DNA of 31,877 nt, from assembly GCA_027008665.1 (NCBI GenBank), contig JALVEA010000180.1, positions 1 through 31,877 on the forward strand. Direction: 5' to 3'. The first letter of the stretch is position 1; each line of letters starts with the position of its first letter. The DNA comes from Thiotrichaceae bacterium. GTDB lineage: Bacteria; Pseudomonadota; Gammaproteobacteria; Thiotrichales; Thiotrichaceae. The position numbers and the translations under genes were made by a program. A model generated the notes under the pieces. That model was not told the origin of the DNA, did not search any database, and saw nothing but the letters and a program-made list of their open reading frames with translations. Shown here piece after piece: positions 1 to 6,306 of this stretch.

Positions 1-322
1 GTGTTTTTTTACCATTAGTATCGAGCAAGGTAAATTTTCGTTTAGGTTGCATAATCGCCAAAGGTATACCGGGCAAACCGCCCCCACTTCCCACATCTAA
101 ACAGCTTTCACCTTCAATATAAGGCGCAACAGCAAGGCTATCAAAAATATGCAGGGGAATCATTTGTTGTGGATCACGTATTGCAGTGAGATTATAGGTC
201 TTATTCCAACAATGCAATAAGCTAACATATTGTTTTAATTGATGCCGTTGTTTATCACTCGCCTTACAATTTAGCTTTGCTAAACCCTGTTCCCAAAGAC
301 TATCTATTTTATTTGTATTCAT
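1..322 (-). CDS. rsmG: 16S rRNA (guanine527-N7)-methyltransferase RsmG, 3' part outside the window
   Basis: This is the N-terminal ~107 residues of RsmG (GidB), the SAM-dependent enzyme that methylates G527 of 16S rRNA in the 30S subunit. Reading the minus strand from the ATG at 322-320 gives a protein starting MNTNKIDSLWEQGL. It continues through the family region WNKTYNLTAIRD and HIFDSLA into the SAM-binding motif LDVGSGGGLPGIPLAI, then LLDTNGKK at the window edge. These are the conserved blocks of the family in the expected order. The frame is open to base 1, so the gene is cut by the window and not visibly broken. A purine-rich GAGGAG lies about 15 nt upstream of the ATG, which is a long spacing, so the exact start is slightly uncertain. 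Confidence 0.93.
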   Translation of the reverse strand, partial: MNTNKIDSLWEQGLAKLNCKASDKQRHQLKQYVSLLHCWNKTYNLTAIRDPQQMIPLHIFDSLAVAPYIEGESCLDVGSGGGLPGIPLAIMQPKRKFTLLDTNGKKT

Positions 323-362
323 TTGCCATACCCGCTACTCCTCGCCTTGCTACTACCCTTGC

Positions 363-387
363 TAGACGGGTTTTATAAACCCGTCTA
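363..387. repeat. Palindrome copy 1 (perfect 11-bp arms, 3-nt loop)
   Basis: The arms TAGACGGGTTT (363-373) and AAACCCGTCTA (377-387) are perfect reverse complements around the loop TAT. It sits between rsmG and the ABM-like gene, downstream of the latter and upstream of the former. There is no clear U-run on either side, so it is a poor intrinsic terminator. A near copy occurs at 756-774 (18 of 19 bases identical over the core), which suggests a dispersed palindromic repeat. A transcript-stabilising hairpin is an alternative. Confidence 0.7.
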
Positions 388-414
388 CACCGTTTTACTC
401 TAAGTTTGTATTAA

Positions 415-714
415 TCAATTTAGTTTAGAAACGACCGAATAATGCTCAACCTCTGGAAAAGGTTCATAAAAATGATGCAATAAAGCTTTCCACTGCTGAT
501 ATTGTTCAGACTCTCTAAAACCTTCGGTATGATCCTCAAGCGTTTTCCAATTTACTAATAAAATATACTGATTTGGCTTCTCAATGCATTTTTGCAGTTG
601 ATGAGAAACATAACCTTCTATACTCGCAATAATCGACTGTGCCTCAGCAAAAGCCCTCTCAAACTGAACGTTCTGATTTTCTTTTATCTGCAAAATAGCC
701 ACTTCTAATATCAT
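415..714 (-). CDS. Antibiotic biosynthesis monooxygenase (ABM) fold protein
   Basis: A 99-residue protein with the dimeric alpha-beta barrel pattern of the ABM family (Pfam Antibiotic biosynthesis monooxygenase): an opening strand MILEVAILQIK, a helix containing FERAFAEAQSIIASIEGYVSHQL, a central strand YILLVNWKTLEDHTEGF, and a short C-terminal helix and strand (QQWKALLHHFYEPFPEVEHY). Members are small cytoplasmic oxygenases or haem- or quinone-handling proteins, and the substrate cannot be read from sequence. The ATG at 714-712 is preceded by a good AGAGGT ribosome site, which fixes the start. It stands alone between rsmG (same strand) and divergent argS, and is bracketed by two copies of a palindrome. 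YgiN- or HmoA-like function is possible but not supported. Confidence 0.8.
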   Translation of the reverse strand: MILEVAILQIKENQNVQFERAFAEAQSIIASIEGYVSHQLQKCIEKPNQYILLVNWKTLEDHTEGFRESEQYQQWKALLHHFYEPFPEVEHYSVVSKLN

Positions 715-754
715 TTTTTACCTCTATTTGAAGAAGCACTAAGCTTCCGCTGAA

Positions 755-774
755 TGGGTTTTGTAAACCCGTCT
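755..774. repeat. Palindrome copy 2 (degraded left arm)
   Basis: Bases 756-774 match 368-386 at 18 of 19 positions, with one A-to-G change in the loop. Here only GGGTTT/AAACCC (756-761 and 765-770) still pairs, because the outer left arm has changed (GAAT in place of TAGAC). It lies in the divergent spacer between the ABM-like gene and argS, just upstream of the candidate argS -35 box. Confidence 0.65.
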
Positions 775-775
775 C

Positions 776-803
776 TTGCAACTTCTTAACTATACTATAG
801 AAT
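776..803 (+). promoter_or_regulatory. Candidate sigma-70 promoter for argS
   Basis: TTGCAA (776-781) and TAGAAT (798-803) are separated by 16 nt, matching 4 of 6 and 5 of 6 consensus bases. The predicted start falls near 810, giving a leader of about 33 nt before the argS ATG, with AGGA at 831-834 as ribosome site. In AT-rich DNA such matches are common, so this is tentative. Confidence 0.4.
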
Positions 804-842
804 TCTCTTTGATTTTTTTCAGCCATATTTAGGACATTTTAC

Positions 843-2570
843 ATGAACATCCGTCAACTTCTCGACCAACGCGTTTCAAACGCCCTTATTAGTGCAGGCG
901 CATCAAAGGACGTATCTGCTGTTATTAAGCAGTCTAATAAAGCACAATTTGGACAGTATCAGGCGAATGGCGTGATGGGGGCTGCAAAGAAATTAAAAAT
1001 GAATCCACGTCAACTTGCCACGCAGGTAGTCGATGCGCTTGATTTATCCGATATTGCTGACAAAGTAGAGGTTGCTGGACCTGGTTTTTTAAATATCCAC
1101 CTAAAGCCCGAATGGTTAAGTCAGCAACTTGAGTTGGCTTTGAATAGCGATAAATTAAATATTGAGCAAATAAAGCAACCACAAACAGTCGTAATTGATT
1201 ATTCAGGGCCTAATCTTGCTAAAGAAATGCATGTTGGACATTTGCGTTCAACCATTATTGGCGATGCCATTGTGCGAGTTTTACGCTTTATTGGGCATAG
1301 GGTAATCCCACAGAATCATGTCGGTGATTGGGGGACGCAATTTGGTATGTTATTAGCACATATGAATGACCTGCAAAGTGTTGATAATGAACTTTCTATG
1401 CAATTATCAGATTTAGAAGCTTTTTATCGTGATGCAAAAAAGCGTTTCGATGCTGAGCCTGATTTTGCTAAAACTGCCCGTGCTTATGTGGTAAAACTTC
1501 AAGCGGGTGATCCAAATTGTTTGCTTTTATGGCAACAGTTTATTGATATTTCATTACAGCATTGTGAAGATGTTTATCAGCGTCTCAATGTTTTATTAAC
1601 TCGTAATGATGTGATGCCAGAGAGTGCTTATAATGATGATCTTCCACAGGTTATTGCTGATCTTCGTGATGCAGGTTTGCTAACGGAAGATCAAGGCGCA
1701 CAATGTGTCTTTCTTGAAGAGTTCAAAGGCAAAGATAATAAAATTCTCCCTGCCATTGTGCAAAAATCAAATGGTGGCTATCTTTACGCAACCACTGACC
1801 TTGCCGCTTTGCGTTATCGTTATAATAAACTACATGCTGATCGTATTTTATATTTTGTCGATGCACGTCAAAGTTTGCACCTCAATCAAGTATTTGCAAT
1901 TGCCAAAAAAGCCCATTTTGTAGCCCCAGAAACACAGCTAGAACATATGGCATTTGGTACTATGATGGGCAAAAACGGTAAACCCTTTGCAACCCGTGAT
2001 GGGGGAACAGTTAAGCTGATTGACCTGCTTAAAGAAGCCGAACAACGCGCGTTTGATTTAGTCAATGAAAAAAATCCTGACCTTGATGAAGCAGAACGCA
2101 AAGCTGTTGCACAAACCGTTGGCATTGCCGCAGTTAAATATGCAGATTTGAGTAAAAACCGCAGCTCAGATTATATTTTCAATTGGGATACCATGCTCAG
2201 CTTTGAAGGTAATACAGCCCCTTATTTACAATATGCCTATGCACGTATTCAAAGTATTTTCCGCAAAGCAGGAGAATTTGATCATAATGCAATCTTAAAT
2301 TTAATTGAAACGCCCGAAAAACAATTAGCAATTAAATTATTACAACTGCCAGAGGCGATTGAAATCGTGTCTAAAGATGGAACGCCCAATATTTTATGCA
2401 ATTATCTCTTTGAATTAGCGGGGAATTTCATGACATTCTACGAAGCCTGCCCCATTTTAAAAGCAGATAAAGAAATTAAAAATAGTCGTTTAAAACTCGC
2501 TAAATTAACTGCTAAAACATTAAAAACAGGATTAGATTTATTAGGCATTAAAACATTAGAGCGTATGTAA
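843..2570 (+). CDS. argS: Arginyl-tRNA synthetase
   Basis: Class I aminoacyl-tRNA synthetase that charges tRNA-Arg in the cytoplasm. The 575-residue length is normal for bacterial ArgRS. Visible in order are the N-terminal Add-1 domain (about residues 1-90, with PGFLNIHL), the catalytic Rossmann domain with the HIGH box as HVGH at residues 130-133 within NLAKEMHVGHLRST, GDWGTQFG just after it, and the degenerate KMSKS loop (GKNGKPFATRDGGTVKL) typical of ArgRS. The C-terminal anticodon-binding helical domain follows, with YLQYAYARIQSI and the terminal DLLGIKTLERM. It is monocistronic by layout: divergent from the ABM-like gene and convergent with queC. AGGA nine nt upstream supports the ATG start. 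Confidence 0.98.
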   Translation: MNIRQLLDQRVSNALISAGASKDVSAVIKQSNKAQFGQYQANGVMGAAKKLKMNPRQLATQVVDALDLSDIADKVEVAGPGFLNIHLKPEWLSQQLELALNSDKLNIEQIKQPQTVVIDYSGPNLAKEMHVGHLRSTIIGDAIVRVLRFIGHRVIPQNHVGDWGTQFGMLLAHMNDLQSVDNELSMQLSDLEAFYRDAKKRFDAEPDFAKTARAYVVKLQAGDPNCLLLWQQFIDISLQHCEDVYQRLNVLLTRNDVMPESAYNDDLPQVIADLRDAGLLTEDQGAQCVFLEEFKGKDNKILPAIVQKSNGGYLYATTDLAALRYRYNKLHADRILYFVDARQSLHLNQVFAIAKKAHFVAPETQLEHMAFGTMMGKNGKPFATRDGGTVKLIDLLKEAEQRAFDLVNEKNPDLDEAERKAVAQTVGIAAVKYADLSKNRSSDYIFNWDTMLSFEGNTAPYLQYAYARIQSIFRKAGEFDHNAILNLIETPEKQLAIKLLQLPEAIEIVSKDGTPNILCNYLFELAGNFMTFYEACPILKADKEIKNSRLKLAKLTAKTLKTGLDLLGIKTLERM

Positions 2571-2582
2571 GGAATATCACTT

Positions 2583-2626
2583 GTTCCTAAATTTATTTGG
2601 GAACGCAGAATGGGGAATTTATTCCC
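2583..2626. repeat. Two tandem hairpins in the argS-queC convergent spacer
   Basis: GTTCCTAAAT (2583-2592) pairs with ATTTGGGAAC (2595-2604) with a single U·G wobble. GGGAAT (2613-2618) pairs with ATTCCC (2621-2626). Placed between two convergent stop codons they could end transcription in both directions or stabilise mRNA 3' ends. Neither is followed by a clear U-run, so they may instead be a REP-like palindromic unit. Confidence 0.5.
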
Positions 2627-2634
2627 GTATTGAA

Positions 2635-3309
2635 TCAGCTATCACTGTATCGAGTTGTATCCTCACATCCAGCATTTTCAAAGCCTTTTTTTCTTAACAG
2701 ACAGGCATCACAAACTCCACAGGCTTTTCCTTTATGATCGGCTTGATAGCAGGTGACTGTTTGCGAGTAATCAACACCGAGTTCATTCCCTGTGAGAATA
2801 ATATCAGCTTTAGTCATATTGATAAGTGGGGTGTGGATTTTAAATTGATCGCCTTCAATACCTGCTTTAGTGGCTAAATTTGCTGTTTTTTCAAATGCTT
2901 GAATAAATTCTGGACGACAATCAGGATAACCAGAATAATCAACGGCATTGACACCAATGAAGATAGCACGCGCTTCTAACACTTCTGCCCATGCTAAGGC
3001 AATGGAAAGAAAAACCGTATTACGTGCAGGTACATAGGTCAGTGGAATACCGTCGCTTGGCGTGGTTGGGACATCAATATGAGTATCGGTTAAGGCAGAG
3101 CCTCCAAAACGGGATAGATCTAAATCTATTATTTTGTGATCAATTTTTTTTGAGCTTGTAATACGTTCTGCTGCAGTTAATTCTACACTATGTCGTTGTC
3201 CGTAACGAAAACTGAGCGCATGGCATTCATACCCTTGCTTTATTGCTAATGCCAATAAGGTAACGGAGTCCATTCCGCCTGATAATAGAATCACTGCTTT
3301 TTTTTTCAC
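2635..3309 (-). CDS. queC: 7-cyano-7-deazaguanine synthase QueC
   Basis: ATP-dependent enzyme converting 7-carboxy-7-deazaguanine plus ammonia into preQ0, a step of queuosine biosynthesis for tRNA. The 224-residue protein opens with the PP-loop SGGMDS (residues 10-15). It has the family segments FRYGQRHSVEL, YVPARNTVFLSIALAWAE and VDYSGYPDCRPEF, and ends with the zinc-binding cysteines C187, C197, C200 and C203 (CYQADHKGKACGVCDAC). The start is a GTG at 3309-3307 with TGAGG about 8 nt upstream; no better ATG gives the full PP-loop. No other queuosine gene is nearby, so it acts with unlinked queD, queE and queF. Confidence 0.97.
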   Translation of the reverse strand: MKKKAVILLSGGMDSVTLLALAIKQGYECHALSFRYGQRHSVELTAAERITSSKKIDHKIIDLDLSRFGGSALTDTHIDVPTTPSDGIPLTYVPARNTVFLSIALAWAEVLEARAIFIGVNAVDYSGYPDCRPEFIQAFEKTANLATKAGIEGDQFKIHTPLINMTKADIILTGNELGVDYSQTVTCYQADHKGKACGVCDACLLRKKGFENAGCEDTTRYSDS

Positions 3310-3705
3310 TAATTTAACCTCATCATTTTATAAATATTTAGTGCTTTGTTCTGGCTAATGTACTAAATAGCACTGTCACCCACTTATTTCAACTGACATT
3401 CTAGGCTATGAAAATTGCATAACTTCCTTCCTTAGCACTGCAAAATTTGCTTATTCGGTCTAAAATTAGGGGAAAGATATTCTTTGTAACTAAAAGAGAC
3501 TGGAGCGGAATGAGAGATTCGAAATAGATTTTCGGACTGACAAGCTTTTACAATATTGACGATGGGAATCTACCAGTTTGAGTATTCTGGAGTGGTTTTT
3601 TATTATTTGTTGAAAAAATACTCGCTAATTTAAGTGTGGCAATTCATGTTCTCAGCTAAAGAGATTTGCCACTATTTTATAAAAGTTGAGAGAGAGAAAA
3701 TTAGC
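3310..3705. other. Intergenic stretch of ~400 nt with no recognised gene
   Basis: It separates queC (reading left) from the repeat-protein gene (reading right) and must hold the promoters of both. I see no RNA gene, long ORF or convincing -35/-10 pair. A weak inverted repeat GTGGCAA (3636-3642) and TTGCCAC (3666-3672) lies just before the start of the next gene. An upstream in-frame ATG at 3634 exists but lacks a ribosome site. Confidence 0.5.
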
Positions 3706-4314
3706 ATGCTTAAAAAGATAGTTATTAGCTTAGTTTTGTTTGCCATAGTCATCGCTACAGCGATGTATTTTATGAATAAGACAGAATCTTCTGCGAAAGA
3801 ATCAATAGAAGAAATTGAGCTAAGCGAGGAAGAGGCTCGAGCGATTGAGATTTTAAATGAGGAAATGATACAAGATCAATGTGTTGTTTATGCAGATGAG
3901 GATAATGTTAAAGATGAGGAGTTGAAAGCTTATCTAAGCTCTTGTGTTGAACAATTAAAAGCTGAAGCAACAATGATTGAGCCAGCAGATGAAGATAGCC
4001 CTAAAACTAAGGAGGAAATCCGCAAACAATGTGCTGTTTATGCAAAAGAAGATAAAGTAGAAAAAGAAAAATTAGAGGATTATATGGATTTATGTATAGA
4101 ACAATTAGAAACCGAAGTTGTTGTTATTGATCCAGAAAATAAAGAGACAACAGAGAAGGTTGTGAGAGAAGAAAAGCAGATTAAGGAGAATACTGAGGTA
4201 GTGAATAAAGAGACAACAAAGCAGGTTGTGACAGAAGAAGAGCAGATTAAAGATAATACTAAGGTAGTAAATAAAAAATCAGATGATAGAAAACCGTCAG
4301 AAACTTTAAAATAA
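3706..4314 (+). CDS. Membrane-anchored acidic repeat protein with paired cysteines, function unknown
   Basis: I do not recognise this 202-residue protein. Residues 4-23 form one hydrophobic segment (KIVISLVLFAIVIATAMYF) with lysines before it, so it is an inner-membrane anchor or uncleaved signal with the rest probably periplasmic. Two copies of a ~40-residue module follow with a 50-residue period: QC.VYA.ED.V....L..Y...C.EQL..E, with cysteines C59/C80 and C109/C130, each pair CX20C. The C-terminal part has two near-identical 22-residue units (145-166 and 167-188) rich in Glu, Lys and Thr. The spacing of helix-like residues suggests two disulfide-clamped helical hairpins, which is inference. 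The start at 3706 is chosen over the in-frame ATG at 3634 because GAGAGAG lies just upstream and the signal-like segment then sits at the N terminus. A terminator follows. Confidence 0.75.
   Translation: MLKKIVISLVLFAIVIATAMYFMNKTESSAKESIEEIELSEEEARAIEILNEEMIQDQCVVYADEDNVKDEELKAYLSSCVEQLKAEATMIEPADEDSPKTKEEIRKQCAVYAKEDKVEKEKLEDYMDLCIEQLETEVVVIDPENKETTEKVVREEKQIKENTEVVNKETTKQVVTEEEQIKDNTKVVNKKSDDRKPSETLK
4138..4269 (+). repeat. 66-bp tandem duplication inside the acidic repeat protein gene
   Basis: Units 4138-4203 and 4204-4269 both begin AATAAAGAGACAACA and encode NKETTEKVVREEKQI and NKETTKQVVTEEEQI type blocks of 22 residues. A third unit starts at 4270 (AATAAAA) but breaks off. Length is a multiple of three, so unit number can change without frameshift. 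Confidence 0.85.
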
Positions 4315-4332
4315 TCTATTTTAAAAATTCTA

Positions 4333-4357
4333 AAGCCTCTTTTTTAAAAAGAGGCTT
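4333..4357. terminator. Bidirectional intrinsic terminator between the repeat-protein gene and rluE
   Basis: AAGCCTCTTTTT (4333-4344) and AAAAAGAGGCTT (4346-4357) are perfect complements, so T-runs and A-runs flank a GC-bearing stem on each strand. It lies between two convergent stop codons (4314 and 4372), the expected place for a shared terminator. Confidence 0.8.
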
Positions 4358-4371
4358 CAATACTATTATTA

Positions 4372-4923
4372 TTAAATACCTTTTATCTCTCTATATTGTC
4401 CGTTTTTTAATCCATCAAGTGTCCAAGATCCAATACGATAACGAATTAAACGTAAAGTAGGGTAGCCAATAGCTGCTGTCATGCGACGTATTTGACGATT
4501 GCGACCTTCATAAATAGTCATTTCTAACCAAGTCTCAGGAATGTGTTTTCGATAACGTACAGGAGGGATTCTCTCCCAGAGTAAATAAGGACTAGCAATG
4601 CGTTTGATTTTTGCAGGTAGGGTTATGCCATCTTTAAGTTCGACCCCTTCACGTAAACACTGTAATTTCTTGTCAGTTACCTCACCTTCAACCAGTACCC
4701 AATAGGTTTTACTCATTTTATGATCAGGGTGTGCAATTTTATGTTGTAATTTGCCATTATCGGTTAACAATAAAAGTCCCTCGCTATCTTTATCTAGCCG
4801 ACCCGCAGGGTAAAAGCCCTTTTGTTGAATATAATCGGCAAGTGTTTCGCCTTGGTAATCATCTGTGCGACTAAACTGGCACAGCACAGCGTAGGGTTTA
4901 TTAAAAAGTATTAGTTTAGACAT
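4372..4923 (-). CDS. rluE: 23S rRNA pseudouridine synthase, RluE type
   Basis: RsuA/RluB/E/F-family enzyme that isomerises a uridine of 23S rRNA (U2457 in E. coli for RluE). The 183-residue protein starts directly with the catalytic domain (LILFNKPYAVLCQFS) and has no N-terminal S4 RNA-binding domain, which separates RluE from RsuA, RluB and RluF. The active-site motif is GRLDKDSEGLLLLT with the catalytic aspartate at D44. Later family blocks are KTYWVLVEGEV, the basic loop EGRNRQIRRMTAAIGYPTLRLIRYRIG, and a short C terminus. It is alone on its strand, convergent with the repeat-protein gene and divergent from the DciA-like gene. Confidence 0.92.
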   Translation of the reverse strand: MSKLILFNKPYAVLCQFSRTDDYQGETLADYIQQKGFYPAGRLDKDSEGLLLLTDNGKLQHKIAHPDHKMSKTYWVLVEGEVTDKKLQCLREGVELKDGITLPAKIKRIASPYLLWERIPPVRYRKHIPETWLEMTIYEGRNRQIRRMTAAIGYPTLRLIRYRIGSWTLDGLKNGQYREIKGI

Positions 4924-4980
4924 AGTAATATGTATTTTAAGTTATTTAATTAGGAAGTTTTATATAGGGCATCTGTATTA

Positions 4981-5382
4981 ATGAGAGCATCCAAAAATAT
5001 TGTTATCAAGCACATTACGGAACATTTAGATCAGTTGAATTCTCTATCGGATAGTGTTGCAGATTTCTTACGAATTAATAGAAAAATTCATCATTTATGG
5101 GTCAGTATAGAGAAAAATAAATTGCTTCTAATGACAGATGATAGTTCTTTTGCGACACAATTACGTTTTCAGCAACAGAGGGTACGTCAGCATGTGAATC
5201 AATTATTTTTGATAAAATTGAAAAGTGTCAAAATTAAAATTATTGTTATAAAACATCAAGCGAAAGAAGCAGCAAAAGAAAAACCTTTTCAGATATTACC
5301 GCAAACAGCAGATATCCTTTCCTCTATTGCCGATGGTATTGAAGATGAAGAGATAAGAGAAACTTTGCGAAGACTGCTTTAG
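4981..5382 (+). CDS. DciA/DUF721-family protein (putative helicase loader)
   Basis: A 133-residue protein matching the DUF721 pattern. It has an N-terminal helical part (IVIKHITEHLDQLNSLSDSVADFL), then KH-like strands with LWVSIEKNKLLLMTDDSSFATQLRFQQQRV and a closing strand SVKIKIIVIKH. A C-terminal segment, ADILSSIADGIEDEEIRETLRRLL, is like those of gammaproteobacterial members. DciA binds the replicative helicase DnaB and helps load it at the origin in bacteria that lack DnaC. The assignment rests on pattern, not on catalytic residues. The ribosome site is weak (GGG about 11 nt before ATG). It reads away from rluE and is followed after 80 nt by the HPt gene on the same strand. Confidence 0.75.
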   Translation: MRASKNIVIKHITEHLDQLNSLSDSVADFLRINRKIHHLWVSIEKNKLLLMTDDSSFATQLRFQQQRVRQHVNQLFLIKLKSVKIKIIVIKHQAKEAAKEKPFQILPQTADILSSIADGIEDEEIRETLRRLL

Positions 5383-5462
5383 AAAAACCTAAATTTATAA
5401 GACAACGACGGCATGAGAGACTAAGGAAAAATTTTTCAGATATAGAAAGAGGATAAACTCAA

Positions 5463-5861
5463 ATGAGAACAATAAATCAAGCTATTGCACATTCTTGTAA
5501 AGAATATTTTTTAGACAGTAAAAAGTCTGAAAAAGAGATATTGAATAATTTAGAACAAATTAGCATCAATTTAGGTGAAGAAAAAACAGCTGTTTTTGTG
5601 TCAAAAGCTTATCGGGTACTGAAACAAGATACAGAAAAGTTGTATCTTAGTATTAAAAATCGTGATTTATCTTTATGTTCACAATACGCGCATAAATTAC
5701 GTGGCTCTTCTAATTTATATGCTAGCACAATTCTAGCGACTCTACTGCTTGAGCTAGTCGAAAATACGGAATCAATAATTGATGATGATGATCAATGCAA
5801 ATTATTATTTTGTGAGTTTGAGTTAGTCCTGAAAACATTGAAATTTAAGAGGTTATTGTAA
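5463..5861 (+). CDS. Orphan HPt (histidine phosphotransfer) domain protein
   Basis: A 132-residue, mostly helical protein with the HPt signature AHKLRGSSNLY. H77 is the phosphorylatable histidine, followed by the usual K, G and S. HPt proteins relay phosphate between receiver domains in multistep phosphorelays. Here no histidine kinase or response regulator gene is adjacent, so the partner is unlinked. Helices before (VSKAYRVLKQDTEKLYLSIKN) and after (ILATLLLELVENTE) are consistent with the four-helix bundle. AGAGGA about 8 nt before the ATG supports the start. It probably shares a transcript with the DciA-like gene upstream, but the pairing need not be functional. Confidence 0.82.
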   Translation: MRTINQAIAHSCKEYFLDSKKSEKEILNNLEQISINLGEEKTAVFVSKAYRVLKQDTEKLYLSIKNRDLSLCSQYAHKLRGSSNLYASTILATLLLELVENTESIIDDDDQCKLLFCEFELVLKTLKFKRLL

Positions 5862-5946
5862 TAATTCTTACTAAAAATTAGCTTTATCTTTCTGTATAAA
5901 AAACATACATTTCTTGTTTCATTAATGCTATGTTCAGGAGAGAAGC

Positions 5947-6294
5947 ATGACAAAATTTGTAATTTCTTTATTATTATGGGGAATGATTTCGCTACAAAGT
6001 TCTGCGATGATGTTGTCACCTATTGTAGAAAAGAAAGAAGGCGGGCAACCCTATAGAATAGAGCTTAAATCCATTAGCTATTTTTACCGTTTGAATATCT
6101 ACGATGAAAATCATATTTTATTAGACAGCACCATTCAGTTTACACGTGGACATGATCTAGATGCTTTTATCGTTGAAAGTGAAAGTAACGATGGTGATTT
6201 AAAAGTATTAGTGGTCATGAGTTTAGATGAGGATACGGATGCCTATGATTTCTTTAGTTTTAACGGCATCTCTTTATCAAAAGAATCCGTTTAA
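5947..6294 (+). CDS. Small exported protein, function unknown
   Basis: A 115-residue protein with a clear Sec signal peptide (residues 1-20, MTKFVISLLLWGMISLQSSA, predicted cut after SSA). The mature ~95 residues are mixed strand-like and acidic toward the end (ESNDGDLKVLVVMSLDEDTDAYDFF), with no cysteine and no motif I recognise. The ribosome site CAGGAGAGAAGC directly precedes the ATG. It follows the HPt gene by 85 nt on the same strand and is convergent with mfd only 12 nt away. Likely periplasmic; secretion across the outer membrane cannot be judged. Confidence 0.75.
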   Translation: MTKFVISLLLWGMISLQSSAMMLSPIVEKKEGGQPYRIELKSISYFYRLNIYDENHILLDSTIQFTRGHDLDAFIVESESNDGDLKVLVVMSLDEDTDAYDFFSFNGISLSKESV

Positions 6295-6306
6295 AACTTA
6301 AAATTG

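Noticed and set aside
934..2125. Several short antisense and out-of-frame ORFs within argS
   Set aside because: They are fully covered by argS, lack ribosome sites and encode no recognisable protein.
3556..3588. TTGACG with a downstream TATTCT as a promoter for the repeat-protein gene
   Set aside because: The spacing is 21 nt, outside the usual 16-18 range, so the pair is not convincing.
3634..3705. Upstream in-frame ATG extending the acidic repeat protein by 24 residues
   Set aside because: No ribosome site precedes it and it would put charged residues before the membrane anchor; the ATG at 3706 has GAGAGAG upstream.
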